NCBI GenBank assembly: GCA_027186245.1
Contig: CP114497.1
Span: 3,541,501-3,605,500 of the forward strand
Source: Coriaria nepalensis
Taxonomy: Eukaryota; Streptophyta; Magnoliopsida; Cucurbitales; Coriariaceae
DNA length: 64,000 nucleotides
Reading direction: 5' to 3'
Below are positions 1 through 12,142 of this stretch, piece by piece (within the stretch, counting starts at the first letter, position 1; every line of letters starts with the position of its first letter). A program made the translations under genes and the position numbers. A model generated the notes under the pieces. The model was not told the DNA's origin. It did no database searches and worked only from the letters and a program-made list of their open reading frames with translations.

Positions 1-479
1 GTGGTCTTTCTTATTTAGATTCCAACTTAACTGCATGTGCATATTATTAAGGGTAGCAAGAGTCCTGTCAGACTAGGAGGGTGGTACCATTACCGGTTCT
101 AATCCCAAATTTCCCAGTATCTATACCTTTAGTTCTTATTTTGTACCAGTGATGTTAGTACCGAAGTGGTATCAGGACTGGTACCGAGGCTCGATCGTAG
201 GTAAAAATAAATGCATTTTTTTATATATAAAATCCATAAGAAAAATAAGAAAAATAAGAACATATATAAATATATATATTTTTCAATATTTTTTTATATT
301 AACCAGTACTTAAGACTAGGACCGGTTTTGAAATTAGTATCCCAATCACTACATAATACTCCCTCTAAAGCCAGAGGTGAAAGACGACTAGAACCTCCAA
401 CTTGGACAGTAAAAATCATGTTGTTTCTTGCACAATGATTTCTTTCAAAATATTAGTTAGTTGATTTAAAGTGGAAATA
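1..479. other. Unassigned intergenic DNA
   Basis: No convincing coding exon is seen. The first 200 bases are less AT-rich and repeat the short word ggtacc/ggtac several times, and the rest is A/T-rich. The 75-codon open frame at 211-438 is lysine/isoleucine-rich low complexity without family resemblance, so it is not called as a gene. Confidence 0.5.
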
Positions 480-1560
480 TAGGTAGGCTTAATGATTCCT
501 TCCTGAAATTTGTCGTGTACAAATATGGAAATCTATGTTTATATACTTTGTTCTCTCATGAAAATTTGGATTAATTGAAATTTGCCTAGCAGCAGAATTG
601 TCATTGTAGAAAGGAACATGTTTGAGTGACTCCATTTTAAGATCAATGAACAAATTTAGAATCATAGGATTTCACAAGCAGTAGCTTCCATTGCCTGTAT
701 TCAACTTCAGTTGAAGATCTAAAAACTGACTTTTGTTTCTTAGTTTTCCAAAATTTAAGGGAATCATCAAGCTTGATTGCAAAGCAATTTACTAATCTTA
801 TTGTTATTGTGCATAATCCCTAATCGGAGTTACAATAAGCTTCTAGTTTCCAGGAGCTAATGGCACCGAAAAACTAATCCAAGGCCAGGGTTCTATTTTA
901 CGTGACGAAGAACTCTTATAGCATCAACAAAATGTGACTATTTTAGACTGTACATAGGTTGAATTACAAGATGGACAGAGACACTTAAGTCACTTGTCAT
1001 AGTTAGATATATCAATATACCAACAAGCCTTTGAAATCTAGTTGGATCATCAAGGAGAGAATGAGTGAAACTATTTCCAGTTAATGTATCGAAATTAGCT
1101 GAAGTTACTTGGAATTTTGTTCCCCAGGAATTGCATAAAGTTTAGAAGTAGTAACGTTAGCTTCTGATAATATCTCAAGAACATATTTATGTCGATTAAG
1201 ATAAATGCCTGACGAATTGCGAGCAACTTCGAGACCAAGAAAGTCTTATAGACCCTAAGTCCTTAATATAGAATTCATAATTTAAATAAGCCCTAGCTTT
1301 GCAGATGGCTTACTTATTGTTACCTGGGTGGGAGGAGGAGTATGTCATCTACATAAATCAACAAAATGATAAGAAAAATGCACCTTCAAATTTGGTGAAC
1401 AGATAACGATCATATTTTGGGTTGAGATAAACCACCCTCTAAATACAAAACTGAATTTTGAATTACATTGCCTTCGTGTTTTCTTTAATCCATATGACTT
1501 CCCAAACTTGGATACTCTTATCTCCTCCTCCATTCCATAGCCTTAAAATAATGTCATATA
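480..1560 (-). mobile_element. Decayed Ty1-copia reverse transcriptase / RNase H remnant
   Basis: Read on the minus strand in broken frames, this stretch follows the order of a copia pol tail. At about 1390-1530 there is a block resembling the YGLKQA-type RT segment, followed by a degenerate YVDD-like catalytic box near 1345-1370. A KDLG-like block lies near 1245-1270, then an LTG-F-H-like spacer at 1060-1090. An RNase H tail at 480-720 has an AEY-like start and an acidic NDNSAA-type core near 570-600. Several stop codons and frameshifts mean it cannot be active. The family is known from plant LTR retrotransposons; the exact boundaries are inferred. No LTR or integrase was recognised directly attached to it. 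Confidence 0.8.
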
Positions 1561-1654
1561 AACTTTTACATTAAGATCCATTTGTAAGAAGATATTATTC
1601 ACATCTATTTGATCGAGGGACCTTGTAGACAAAATGAGTTGCAAGGATAATTCT

Positions 1655-1960
1655 AAAAGGGTTAATTACACTTTTAGTTCATATATAGTTCGATTGTTAG
1701 AAATTATTATATTTAGTCTCCAGCCAATTTTTTAGTCTATGTTTTGTCAAAATTTGACTTCTTAGTCACTTCGATCATTTTTTAGGCCATCGACGCTAGC
1801 GTAGCAAAATTTTAATACATCAGCACGAATAATATGATGACATGTATAAATATGAATTTTTAATAATGTCACATCAGCAATAAAAATTAAAATATAACTT
1901 ACCCTAAATTATTTATTTTTATTTATAATTTTATCCTAAATTATTTACTTAGATTTGATA
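1655..1960. repeat. Possible non-autonomous dispersed repeat
   Basis: The start resembles the 'ggttaattacacttttagt' end seen in many plant dispersed elements, followed by T-rich text and a small higher-GC patch near 1785-1800. Similar phrasing recurs at 37.6-38.2 kb. No transposase frame is present. This is a weak call based on composition and phrase likeness only. Confidence 0.3.
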
Positions 1961-1967
1961 TGCCCTA

Positions 1968-3650
1968 CATGTTGGGTATGGTGTCCTAAAAATATATACT
2001 AAGTACAATTTTCTGAAAGTAATAAAAATAACATTTTTCTATATAATTATTTAAATATGTTATTATTGAATAATGTGTATAAATATCATAAACTTTCAAA
2101 TTCATTTATGTAACTTTAATCTTATATTAATACGAAAGGATTAAGATTATTGATAATGAATTAAATTGTCTGCAACATATTAAAGTATAGAATCTTTAGT
2201 TAATAATTGCTAGTACGGTCTCTAGTATTATGAATGGAAGTGATCTAAATCTGGATTATTGATGTAGATAGACATCTTAGTGGAAATGCTTTATATAATT
2301 AGATTATATAGAACTAGAATCGATATGAATTAAGTCTTTATTAACTCACCGTTTTCTATAAAGAATTTTTTTCATATCAATAGATGATCATATGCAGATC
2401 AATCTGAATCCTGAATAGTCATGAACTCCTGTTTATCTCAACTGGATCTTTTGATTCACTCGTCGCTATTTGTTTGTAGAACAGGCTAAATATTTTTGTT
2501 TTGGAGGTTCATTGAGAAAAGCGGCTAAGAACATGATTTATAGATAAAGAATCCAAACCTTCTTCATAGAATATTGTATATTGATTCCCTTGAGAGTTAA
2601 TTCTGGAAATGAATGGTTTTTAGCTTAAATTTATAATTAAGTTATAAATTGACCGTTCACTAGTGGATTAATAATACTTAAGGATAAAGAGATAAATAGA
2701 GGGGTAAAACAGTAATTTTAACCAGCTTTAATTATGAATCAATTCTTGGAGGATTGAATTATATGTAATGATAATATTAATGGACTACTAGAGATTGCTT
2801 AGTAATTTGTTCTATAATTGCAAGAATTCAATCCCTTATTTTTAATGGAATAATAATATGATTAATAAATAAGATTTATTAGATTAATGAGTTTAATTAA
2901 TGATCTAATTTATTGAAACTTGGAATTATAAGTTCATAGTCCTCAGGTCGCCTCTATAAAATATTATATATGGCAAGAATGACAAAAGTTGAAAAATAAC
3001 TTATTTGCAAAGAAAATAGTTTTAGAAAGAAATATATAATTATAAGATAATTAGTATTAATTAGTTAATTAAAAAATTAACTAATTAAAAGATGTACTTA
3101 AATAGTGAATTTTGAATTTCACTTTAATTAAATAATAATATATTTAATTTTAATTTAAATATGTTATCTAATATTAAATTGTTATGAGATATCAATTTAA
3201 TATCAAATTTATGCAAGTTAAATTTAAACTAATTTGATAAACTAATTTAAAATTCAAATAAGATATGATTTGATTTAAAATATATAAGATTTTATTTTAA
3301 ATTAGATTTGAAAAAAATTGACAAAATAGAATAAAGAGATAATACAGTCATATTGTGACATATGTCACAAGCTTATCACTGTGTAAGCACAGTGATAGTG
3401 GCCAGCCATGGAGTAGAGAAATAGCTATGCCGATTTTGTAATTATGTTACAAGTTTCCTATCATCTCATTATTTTATTATTTGAATTATGTTTGAATTAT
3501 TTAATTCAAATTAATTTAAAAGAGTTTTTAAATTAGAAAATATTGTTGAATGGAAGCCCTAACAGAATTATATAAATATATCATATTCTAATTATGAGAT
3601 ACACGAAAATAATAAGAAAGAAATCCTAGTGCCAAAGAACAAGTAAATTT
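1968..3650 (+). repeat. LTR fragment of a copia-type element, copy 1
   Basis: Begins around the word tgttgggtatggtgtcc and shares long, diverged text with an inverted copy at 31.55-32.35 kb (for example the segments around 2030-2200 and 2640-2700) and with a third copy at 60.39-61.36 and 63.09-63.24 kb (for example 2410-2520 and 2930-3020). The three-way match, the primer-binding site just after copy 3 and the RT in copy 3 identify it as a long terminal repeat of a Ty1-copia family. Its distal end is cut by plastid-like DNA at about 3656. No internal region follows, so it is a solo or truncated LTR. Confidence 0.7.
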
Positions 3651-3655
3651 GAATT

Positions 3656-3995
3656 AAATGAACAAGAACACATAAGTTTTAGCTAATGTAATAAAAATAC
3701 CGATTGTCGTGCTAAAAACTCCTGACATTTTATTTATTTCAAATAACTCAAAAACAAATATGGACGGAATAGAAAGATCTCAACCGCCTAAATAAAGAAC
3801 CGTTATAAATAATGAAAAAACTAATAGGTTTAGATAAGAAGTAACGGAAAATAAACCAAATTTTATACTTGAATATTCCGTTTGATAACTCGCTATTAAT
3901 TCTTCTTCTTCTTCTAGTAAATCAAAAGGTAATCTCTCACATTCTGCTAAGAAAGAAATTAAAAAAATGATAAATCCTATAGATTTGGAACCAAA
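3656..3995 (-). pseudogene. ndhA: Plastid-derived ndhA exon 2 fragment (NUPT)
   Basis: On the minus strand a frame of about 80 codons (4028-3780) carries the plastid NAD(P)H dehydrogenase subunit 1 signature [11 protein letters not shown] followed by an acidic run and [12 protein letters not shown]. It continues, after a TGG-to-TGA-type stop at the GGW position, into a further stretch that matches the next transmembrane part of the same protein down to about 3656. In chloroplasts ndhA encodes a membrane subunit of the NDH complex. Here only part of the second exon is present, with stops, lost residues and no plastid flanks, so it is a dead nuclear copy. The signature fits plastid ndhA better than mitochondrial nad1, which has a different sequence after LAE. 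Confidence 0.88.
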
Positions 3996-5250
3996 AAAAA
4001 AGTGATTAACCACCAAAATTTTGGTCAAAAATATAGTTTATGGACAAAAAAATCTTAGGAGTTAATCTAATCTTGTAATACATGTTCATGTCCTAATCAA
4101 ATCAAATTATTTCTCATTTCTTTGATAAAAAAAAAAGAAGAAAAAATCACATCAAAAGATTCGTATTGACAAGTTGAAAACATGGGAAATCATTTTTCAC
4201 AAGCATAAGCACCGAGGGACCCAATGATTGGGTGTCATAAAGAAAATAAATCCCGACCCGACAACAAAATTCACCCACGAAAAGATGTTCGTCTCCAAGT
4301 CTCATATAAGATTATGTAATGTAAGTAGTAGATATGATTAACGAGATAATTATTATTATAATAAAGATGTTCGTTATATGTTTCTAAAATCTAACCCAAT
4401 CATAAACTTCGATCAGGAAGAAAAAATATCCAAACAACTAACGAAAACAATACGGAGAGAGGATTGGATCTTCTCAACTAAATTAGTTTTATCTTTTGAA
4501 AATATTTCCATCTAAAAAATAATATCAAATTTTATTATTATCTCGAGTCTTTTTAATGTTAAAATATTACTGTGATTTGTTCTAAAATATTATTAAAAAA
4601 ATAATAAAATTATATATTTATGATATTTTAAATTATAATATTATTAAAAAATTTCTTTGATCAATATTAATTTTAGATTTTAAGTATTTTATTTTTTCTC
4701 GAGAAAATAATTATTAGATTAAATAGTTTTTATAAAGATTTATCCACAGGTTATTATTTGTTTCGAGAAAAATTATAGCCTATTGGTTGTACTCAAAGTC
4801 ACGCCAGCACTTGATTATAGAAAATGATAATACGATTTGATTTGAATATTTGCAGTATTTTATTTTAGGAGGAGGCTAAAATGACTCATGTTCCATAGAG
4901 AAATTCTAATCGTATTGACTCTGATTAAATCAATAACAGAACTTGATAATAAAAAGGAAAGTGTGATTTGATCCACGTAACTACCTTATAATAAAAATGG
5001 ATGATATAAACTTGATTCGAACTATTAGAGTATTTACTTTAAAATTAGACTAAAATATAATAATTTAAAATTAATATATATTATTAAGATAAATTAATTC
5101 ATTAAAAATTTCTTAATTTAAAAATTATATATATAAATAATTATATGCCCTCGTTTTATATTATATATATATATATATTTTTTTTTTTTCCCCCTAATTT
5201 GGTGAATCCTTCTTGAGCTAGTATGAGAGTAGGACTCTATAATCTATAAC

Positions 5251-5285
<35 letters not shown>

Positions 5286-7135
5286 GCTCAATCGATATAG
5301 AATGATTATAATTAGAGGGAAGAAGAGTGAAGTGCAAGGTTGAGAGGTGCGGCTCATTGATTCCCGCCGCAAATCAACGCATAAGAAAAGGACAGAAAGG
5401 GTCTAGAAATTTAAAAGATGACAGGATCAGTCCCTGCATGCAAACCATTACTATCACATGCACGATTAATACTGACTCCTACCCAAAATTATTTTTAATA
5501 GTAGGGCCCACATGCCACGTACGTATATCATGTCCACATCAAATATATATCAAAATCGCACCATAAAATTATTATTGTACCGACTGAAAGTAATTAAAGT
5601 AATATATAAATAAAAAGGAAAATGTTATTATTTTAAATGTTGTTTAGAGGGTTGTTTTGTTTTGGGCCGAAGTTGTTGGAATTCTTAAGAGGATAAAGTA
5701 ACTGAAAAAAAAAAAAAGGGCCCAAGCCCACTAGATAATTCCCAAACTGAGAAAGTAATTGGGTGCTTTAAAATGAATGCACATTTTATACATTTGCAAT
5801 GGTAAAAGAACGGATGGGTGATCTACTGCAGCTCGCCCACGTGTGCTTAACGTGAGGCCTTTCGGCGATTTTAAGGTGCCCTTGGTCTTAATAAGTAATC
5901 ATCGTTTTAACTCTCTCTAGTACCAGACACCAATACTTCATAAATTCTACCGTGAGTCTTTTCACTTTGCTTGATGCAAACTTACTAAAGGTTTGTCATA
6001 TCTAAATACTAATCTCAGTAACATCCACAAGCAATACCAAGATGGAGAAAATATCAATTTTTTTAGAAAGGTATAGTCATTATATATATTTCAAGTCTCA
6101 TTTACTAACAAAATAGATTGAGGGATTCAACTTGTATGATGAGTATGCTCTACCACTTAGTAATCATGTGATAAATCAAATTATTTTATAATAAAAAACA
6201 TTAATCTTATACGTCACATCACCTATTACATCGATATAACATTTGGAAGTTGAAATGTGATTTAATTTATCACGTGTAGTGCACGCCCATACAAAAATTC
6301 TTCAAATATATGATACAAAAATGGCGGCCTGCAAAATTCGATGATTAAACAAAAACATAAAATAAAATTCAGGATTTAACAAGTATTAATAAATCAGGGG
6401 TAAGATTTTAATATTGGAAAAGTAAGGGGGCAGCCCCTATTGGTGATAATAATATACGATAATCGATATTTCCTCATTGAGTGGAAAGAATGTACTGTTG
6501 TAAACTGTGAAAGAAACTGGTATAAAATTTATGCACATATAGCATAGTGTATTATACTTTATATAGTCTATGCCAACCAATTTCTATTTCATGCATTATT
6601 TGTTTGGTTTAGGGACAGTGACGGGGAAAGGATTATAGTGAATGGGACAAATAGTGATTGTGAATAGACTGGGGTTGATGGATGAACTCCTCCTGTCAAC
6701 CCCATATTATGAATACGCTTAGCCAGTTAGTCAGGTGCGATCAGTCTCATCAGTGAAAGAATTAGCAATTCTTCTTCGCATATGATATATACGACACTAT
6801 CTCAACTCTTTCACAGGGTTCTCTACATGCGTAAGGCATGAAATAGTTTCTCCTAACCAACGGGGTAAATAGCCTAACTAACTAGATCTGCCACTCGCTA
6901 TGTTTCAATAGTACATAGATCCTGTGCGAGTCGAGTCTCAGTCTTGACATCTGGTTGGAGAGCAAATTCCTGCAGAGCTTAAAAATAACAAAGCTAAGAT
7001 GGTTTCATACTCTCATTATAGGAAATAGTTTCTCCCTCCTTTTTAAGTCTTATTAACTTTGATCTATGAAACATAGCTTAGCCTAAAGTTGGGCGGGCTG
7101 CCATCTTACTGAAGCAAGAAATATATGAAAGAGCT
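3996..7135. other. Intergenic DNA, A/T-rich, no gene recognised
   Basis: Contains homopolymer and (TA)n runs, notably at 5160-5180 and 5256-5281. The open frame at 5327-5566 has no recognisable family likeness. No exon with both a conserved block and splice borders was found. A somewhat less AT-rich patch at 6600-7100 has short T-rich direct repeats but nothing I can name. Confidence 0.5.
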
Positions 7136-7139
7136 TCTA

Positions 7140-7290
7140 TTCATCTCCCGTTCAATTTGTTATTCTTATTTTTAATTTAAAAGTTTGAATCCGGGAAAAC
7201 TTTTTGGTGATTCAAAACCCCAACCTCCACTTTACGAGTAACATTGAGTGACCAGTTGAGCTACGCTCACTAGTTTCCTACTCAATATTA
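7140..7290 (-). repeat. tRNA-derived SINE-like element
   Basis: On the minus strand the text contains a good RNA polymerase III box A (TAGCTCAACTGG, near 7252-7263). About 45 bases later there is a box B-like GGTTTTGAATC, with a body running on to 7150. This layout is that of a tRNA-derived short interspersed element head. A similar head occurs on the plus strand at 40.15 kb. It is not a functional tRNA gene because the cloverleaf arms do not pair well. Confidence 0.5.
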
Positions 7291-7539
7291 ACAAGTATGA
7301 ACCATGGAAAATTTTACATGGGGTGCCCCTAAAACTATAAGACAACAAATAATGTATTGAATAAATGAATCATACAAGATAGGACTACTCTACCTCGACT
7401 CGAAGCATGCTCCCATGCTCCATCCTGGTGACTAGAACTCGGGACTTATTTAGAACCATGTGGGGGGCGCTACTAATTACCAATGAAGAAGTTAGCAAAT
7501 CGATCCTCTGATTCAAATATGATATAATCTTAGTCGTCT

Positions 7540-10500
7540 TTAGTCTCTTGAAACACGAACCACCAAGCCAGTAGGTGTATGGACAGTTGTGAGGTGACCA
7601 GAGCCAATCAGATCTCTAAGATGGAATCTCATGTCAAGTGGAGATAATCTGAGACGCTTCTTCTCCAAAGATGCCAACATCATTTCTTTGTATCTCCTAC
7701 GGTTTAAGAGAGAAAGGAGTTCCTTTCTTCCCTTAAGAAAATCATTAAACATGAATATACCATGTGCACAAGTGAGAACAAGCAAACTAATATGGAGCAT
7801 CAAAAGTGTATTGTTCTTCCAATATAGCCTAGATCTTAGAAAACAGGCAAGATAGGAAGAGAGACAACTTTGGTACCTGAGACAAGCCTTTTAGTACTGA
7901 ACCGATATTTGGAATTGCAAACCAATACATGTTAGGATCCATAAGTTGGCGATTCTGATTTGTAGATGCAATGTTAGAAAGTAAACACATAGAAGCCAGT
8001 AAATTGGACTAATATTTTGACAGAAAAGAAGAAGAATATCCGTTGAACAGAAAACAATGGGGGAATTTCATAGGGAACTAGTACAAGAAATAATCATAAA
8101 CTACATGCTGAAAGATATGAAAGGAGAACCAGACTAAGGAACCGCCATTATTTTGGTTGTTAAAACTCCAAAGGTCATACAGGGGATGGAATAGAAGTGG
8201 AGAAATGTAGGAGCTGTAATAGGAATATATGAGTAGGCTTCTAGCTTGAAACTTTTACTAACATTTAGTTCCAGTGGGCAAGTAGTTGAAAACATAAGAG
8301 CCCTTGTTAATTATTTTTCTAAAATGATTACACAAATAGAAGTAATACACAGAAGACACCCATAATCTTTTGGGTAATTAAACCAAGCCCTAAAACCTCA
8401 TTGGGTTATTCCAACTCCAAACCAATATCCAAGCAACATCAAATGCTGAGTAGAGAAAAAGTTAGGATTAACGCATAAATGGATAAAGAAAATGTCAACT
8501 TACAAGGAGGCCGGCATTAATTAAGAGGGAGATGTGATTGTCCTTCACCTTCCCACCAAGAGATAAGAGTGTACACTGCAGCAAAGAAATTATGGCATTG
8601 AGAAAGATCTTTCTTTTCTAGTCAATGTTGATTTGAACCAATAGTACCTAATACTTGAACATTTCCCATAGTTATAGCTTAAGTACTTCTAGAAATAAAT
8701 ATTAAGTAGAGTAGAAATTTAAAACCTTTCAGAGTCTTAGATTGCCAAATTTCCCATAAATACAGTAAGAAAGGGGTTCCAGAAGTTCATAAAGGAAGAT
8801 CAATTTTACAATAATACAAACTGGAATTTTTACTACCAGGTGATTGGGTTAGTCTTGAATACAATTTCTATATGTAGAAGAACATTTACAAACCCCTCAG
8901 ACCTCAATCCAATAAATCAAAAAGGTTGTATCTTAGTTATTATAAGAAAAAAATGTAAGTAGCTTAAAATATTTAGATGTTAAGGCAACCTTAGAAATGA
9001 GACAAAACTTTCGCACAAACATGTTAGTGTTGCTAGCTTTTAATCAAATGAATTCAAGGTAATTCCCACTATGTGAAATTAACAGAAATATTCTCAGATC
9101 AAAGTTATCAGGATTCCAAAAAGACTGCTCTACCATGATCCAGAGCACATGGAAAACGTAAAGACATTAAGGAAAAAACACGAGATAAATTTAAACCCAT
9201 ATTATCTAGATAGGTTGTCCTGGGAATGGCTTCAAAGATCGTTCATCAAGGCTCCCCCATTTTTTTTTTCTTTTCTCTTCCTCTTTATGCTTTTACCTTC
9301 ACGGAAACGATTAGGCATTTCCCACCTTTTTTCCCTCTCAAAACGACTAGCTCCCACATCACTGACCAGTTATATTCTTAACACATTTTAAAGTTAAGGA
9401 ACCCTCACCCACTCGACAAAGGCCCACTTCTTAGTAATTATAGGATACAGAAACATTACATGGTGAAATAAGTACTTTTTCATTTTCAAATCAAAATCTT
9501 ACATTTCATATTCCAAATGTCATACAAGATTAAGCCTAAGTTGTCATGAAGTAAATTTCTCGAAGAAAATTAGAGTTAAGAACAAGTTGGAAAAAGAGTC
9601 GAGGAAAAAAAAAATACAGGGATAGATCACTCACAAGCTCTTGATGTCCAATACTAGGTTCCAGTTTTTGATCAATTACATGTGTTTTGAACCACACATA
9701 AACTTCAAAGTCAATTTGCTTCCTTTCTTCTAATCTTTTTATTATACGCCCTATCTGTACATAAATGCAGAACAGAAGAAAAGGCCTTTATATAGACAAT
9801 ATAATGTCAGTTTAAACAATGATCACATTGCAGCATCATATGGCTGGATGAAAAAGCAAACCAGCACCTATAAAACAATTAAAACCTAAATCTCACATAA
9901 CATGAATTTGTTCAAGGATGCCAACAGACCTCATCCACCTTTTAATTTGTTTGAATGTAAATCACAAAGAAGATAACAAATCATTGTGAAGAAACAAAGA
10001 CGTTAACTGTTGATTCCCAAAAAAATCATGTGAACATATGTGCCAGAAGAAAAATCTAACCAACCTGCTTTAGATAGTCATCCAGAAACATTATAGCATG
10101 GTCATCTTGTCCGGTATTTAATTTGAAAATACGTAATACTTTCTCCCTCTTCAAGGCCTGTATATAGGAAACTTACTATATTCAATATAACAGGAAACAA
10201 AAGCAGACAAATGAAAAAGGAAAACGTAGACAGCAATGGGAAAAATCAAAATGGGAGCCCTCTTGGATAAATAAGGGAGTAGCTAAAATCTAAAATCATG
10301 CAATTTTCCTAACTAATAATGAACTTCATGCAGTTTCTATCTATACATTCAGAACACCTTCTCCCCTTCGGCAATTTGCTTAGAATACTTGGATCTGGCA
10401 TGTATTTACAAGTCCGAAATTCCCTCTTACAGTTTTACCCAATCATACAATCTTAACGTGGGGAAAAAGGACCAAACCTCTAATTCCCTATCCACCTCCG

Positions 10501-11167
10501 TTCTATCCTTTAGGCTGCTATACAACTGTGACTGCAAAATGAAGGGCTCAATTGAGACCTGGACAACCCAAGAGAAATAAAAATAAGCAACTAAATTACT
10601 TCAGCTTTAAATATTAATAATGTTAGATCTCAGCGCATGATAACAAAAACAATATGAATCGATAACTGATCAAAGCAACTGGAAATCAAAATCAACCTCA
10701 GATTGGTTTCAAGTCATCTAAACAATATTCCAGTAGAACCACATGCTCCATAGTAAACTAAAAATGATTTCCATATTTTCATGATTCACTTTTATTAAAC
10801 CAAAATAAAATTTGCATTTACGCAGACAGTAAGAAAAATCACAGACGTAAGATAGTAAAGAACTATAACGACTAAGGCCGACCTTATCAGTATGAGGAAA
10901 CTGAGCTCGCATCATACGAAGCGCGACCAATGTATCGCGGAATGTTAGATTTTCCTCTGAATTTAACCAGAAAAAAGGAAAAAGAATCAAATAATGAAAT
11001 TTCACCCATCCATTCCTATTTCTAACTATTTCTAACTAATGAAATCGAAAAAGGTAGTGAACTTTACCAAGCGATGAAGTCTGATCAGTATCATCATCGC
11101 CCCCCGCTTCAGTATCTGCCTCTCGTCCGCGTTTTCTTGATGAGTCAGAACCACTGGAATTATCCAT
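7540..11167 (-). CDS. STK19: STK19 homologue (winged-helix protein, 8 exons)
   Basis: Eight exons read on the minus strand: 11167-11068, 10956-10883, 10558-10478, 10157-10065, 9754-9635, 8575-8504, 7954-7877 and 7731-7540, all with GT-AG borders and in phase, giving 269 residues. The N-terminus is a short acidic, serine-rich tail (MDNSSGSDSSRKRGRE). It is followed by the conserved FRDTLVALRMMRAQFPH, the QLYSSLKDRTEVDRELE helix and FKLNTGQDDHAIMFLDDYL. The C-terminal domain holds DPNMYWFAIPNIGSVLKG and the basic RRRYKEM region. This is the plant form of the family named serine/threonine-protein kinase 19. No glycine loop, HRD or DFG motif is visible, so the kinase name does not fit. The human protein has been described as a DNA-binding factor in transcription-coupled repair; a nuclear role here is inferred. 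No lesions are seen, and it is probably functional. Confidence 0.93.
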
Positions 11168-12142
11168 TAATTGCGGATTGAAAATGAAAATGATAAGAAA
11201 TTAGGGTATACCCCAACAAAACCCTAAATATCAATTTAGCGCCATCTCAATCCAGAAATTGGCCGTTTACGTCCCCGCCTGCCAAAGGGCAAAACCCAAG
11301 CTTTTGACGTTATATGTATGTGTCGACCAATTAAATAAATAAACAAGCTTGGCCCAAAAATAAAGCCCAATTAAATAATTAAATAATTAAATAATTAAAT
11401 AATTAAATAATTAAATAATTAAATAATTAAATAATTAAATAATTAAATAATTAAATAAATTAGGATAATTAAGTTTTTTTTTTCTTCTTTTAATTAACTA
11501 CATGTGATGAGATGTTTTATAGTAATGTAACACATTATAATCTCTCTCTAGATGATATTACTGTCATTTACTAGCATACTTCCAATACATTGTTTAGGAT
11601 TCAGATTAGACGTGCTTATATAATTAATTCAAAACTAATCTGGTTTATAGTAACACTATGACGCATCATTTGATATTGTTGGCAACTTCAAGTGGTGAAA
11701 TATCCAAATCATAATTATAACTTCCGAGAAAGTATCTACTTGATCTTCGGGTACATGTCATTCTTGTAAGAGGATGTTGATAGAGATACTTAAACATCCC
11801 CTCATTTGTACACCCGATGTACTAGATACTTTACCGAAGAGGTAGATGCATATATCCAAAAACGAACTTTAAGATGGTCACTTTCGCGATAGCCCAGAAA
11901 AACTAAAACAAAAATCTGTTAAACCATGAGAATTACGCAGATGGCATCCATCGCCTGTAGCTTCTATATCGATCGGCAACAAAGTGATCGAACCAAAAAG
12001 TCCACCCACTAACTCTTCTTCCCCCTAAAAATTTAATTAAAAGTACAAGCAGAGGCAAGCAACTCAACCCAACGTGTCTCCTTAAAAGGCTAATTTCCTA
12101 ATACTTTACCACATCTGGATATAGATAAACCCTGAGGCGTCT
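11168..12142. other. Spacer between STK19 promoter side and the RPN2 3' end
   Basis: Holds the upstream region of the STK19 homologue and the 3' flank of RPN2 (both genes are on the minus strand). It includes the octamer array at 11370-11460. The rest is ordinary mixed-composition sequence without a recognisable exon. Confidence 0.6.
11370..11460. repeat. Octamer microsatellite (aattaaat)n
   Basis: About eleven nearly perfect head-to-tail copies of an 8-base A/T unit (attaaata) lie about 200 bases upstream of the STK19 start codon. It is a simple tandem array and likely to vary in length between individuals. Confidence 0.95.

Noticed and set aside
211..438. 75-codon lysine/isoleucine-rich frame
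   Set aside because: Low-complexity A/T-rich translation with no conserved features.
3780..4028. Mitochondrial nad1 as the source of the organelle fragment
   Set aside because: The [11 protein letters not shown] signature is that of plastid ndhA; mitochondrial nad1 has a different sequence at this place.
5327..5566. 79-codon frame with several cysteines
   Set aside because: No family likeness, no start context or neighbours that support a gene; probably chance.
7190..7265. tRNA gene on the minus strand
   Set aside because: Box A and a weak box B are present, but acceptor and anticodon arms do not pair, so a SINE head is more likely.
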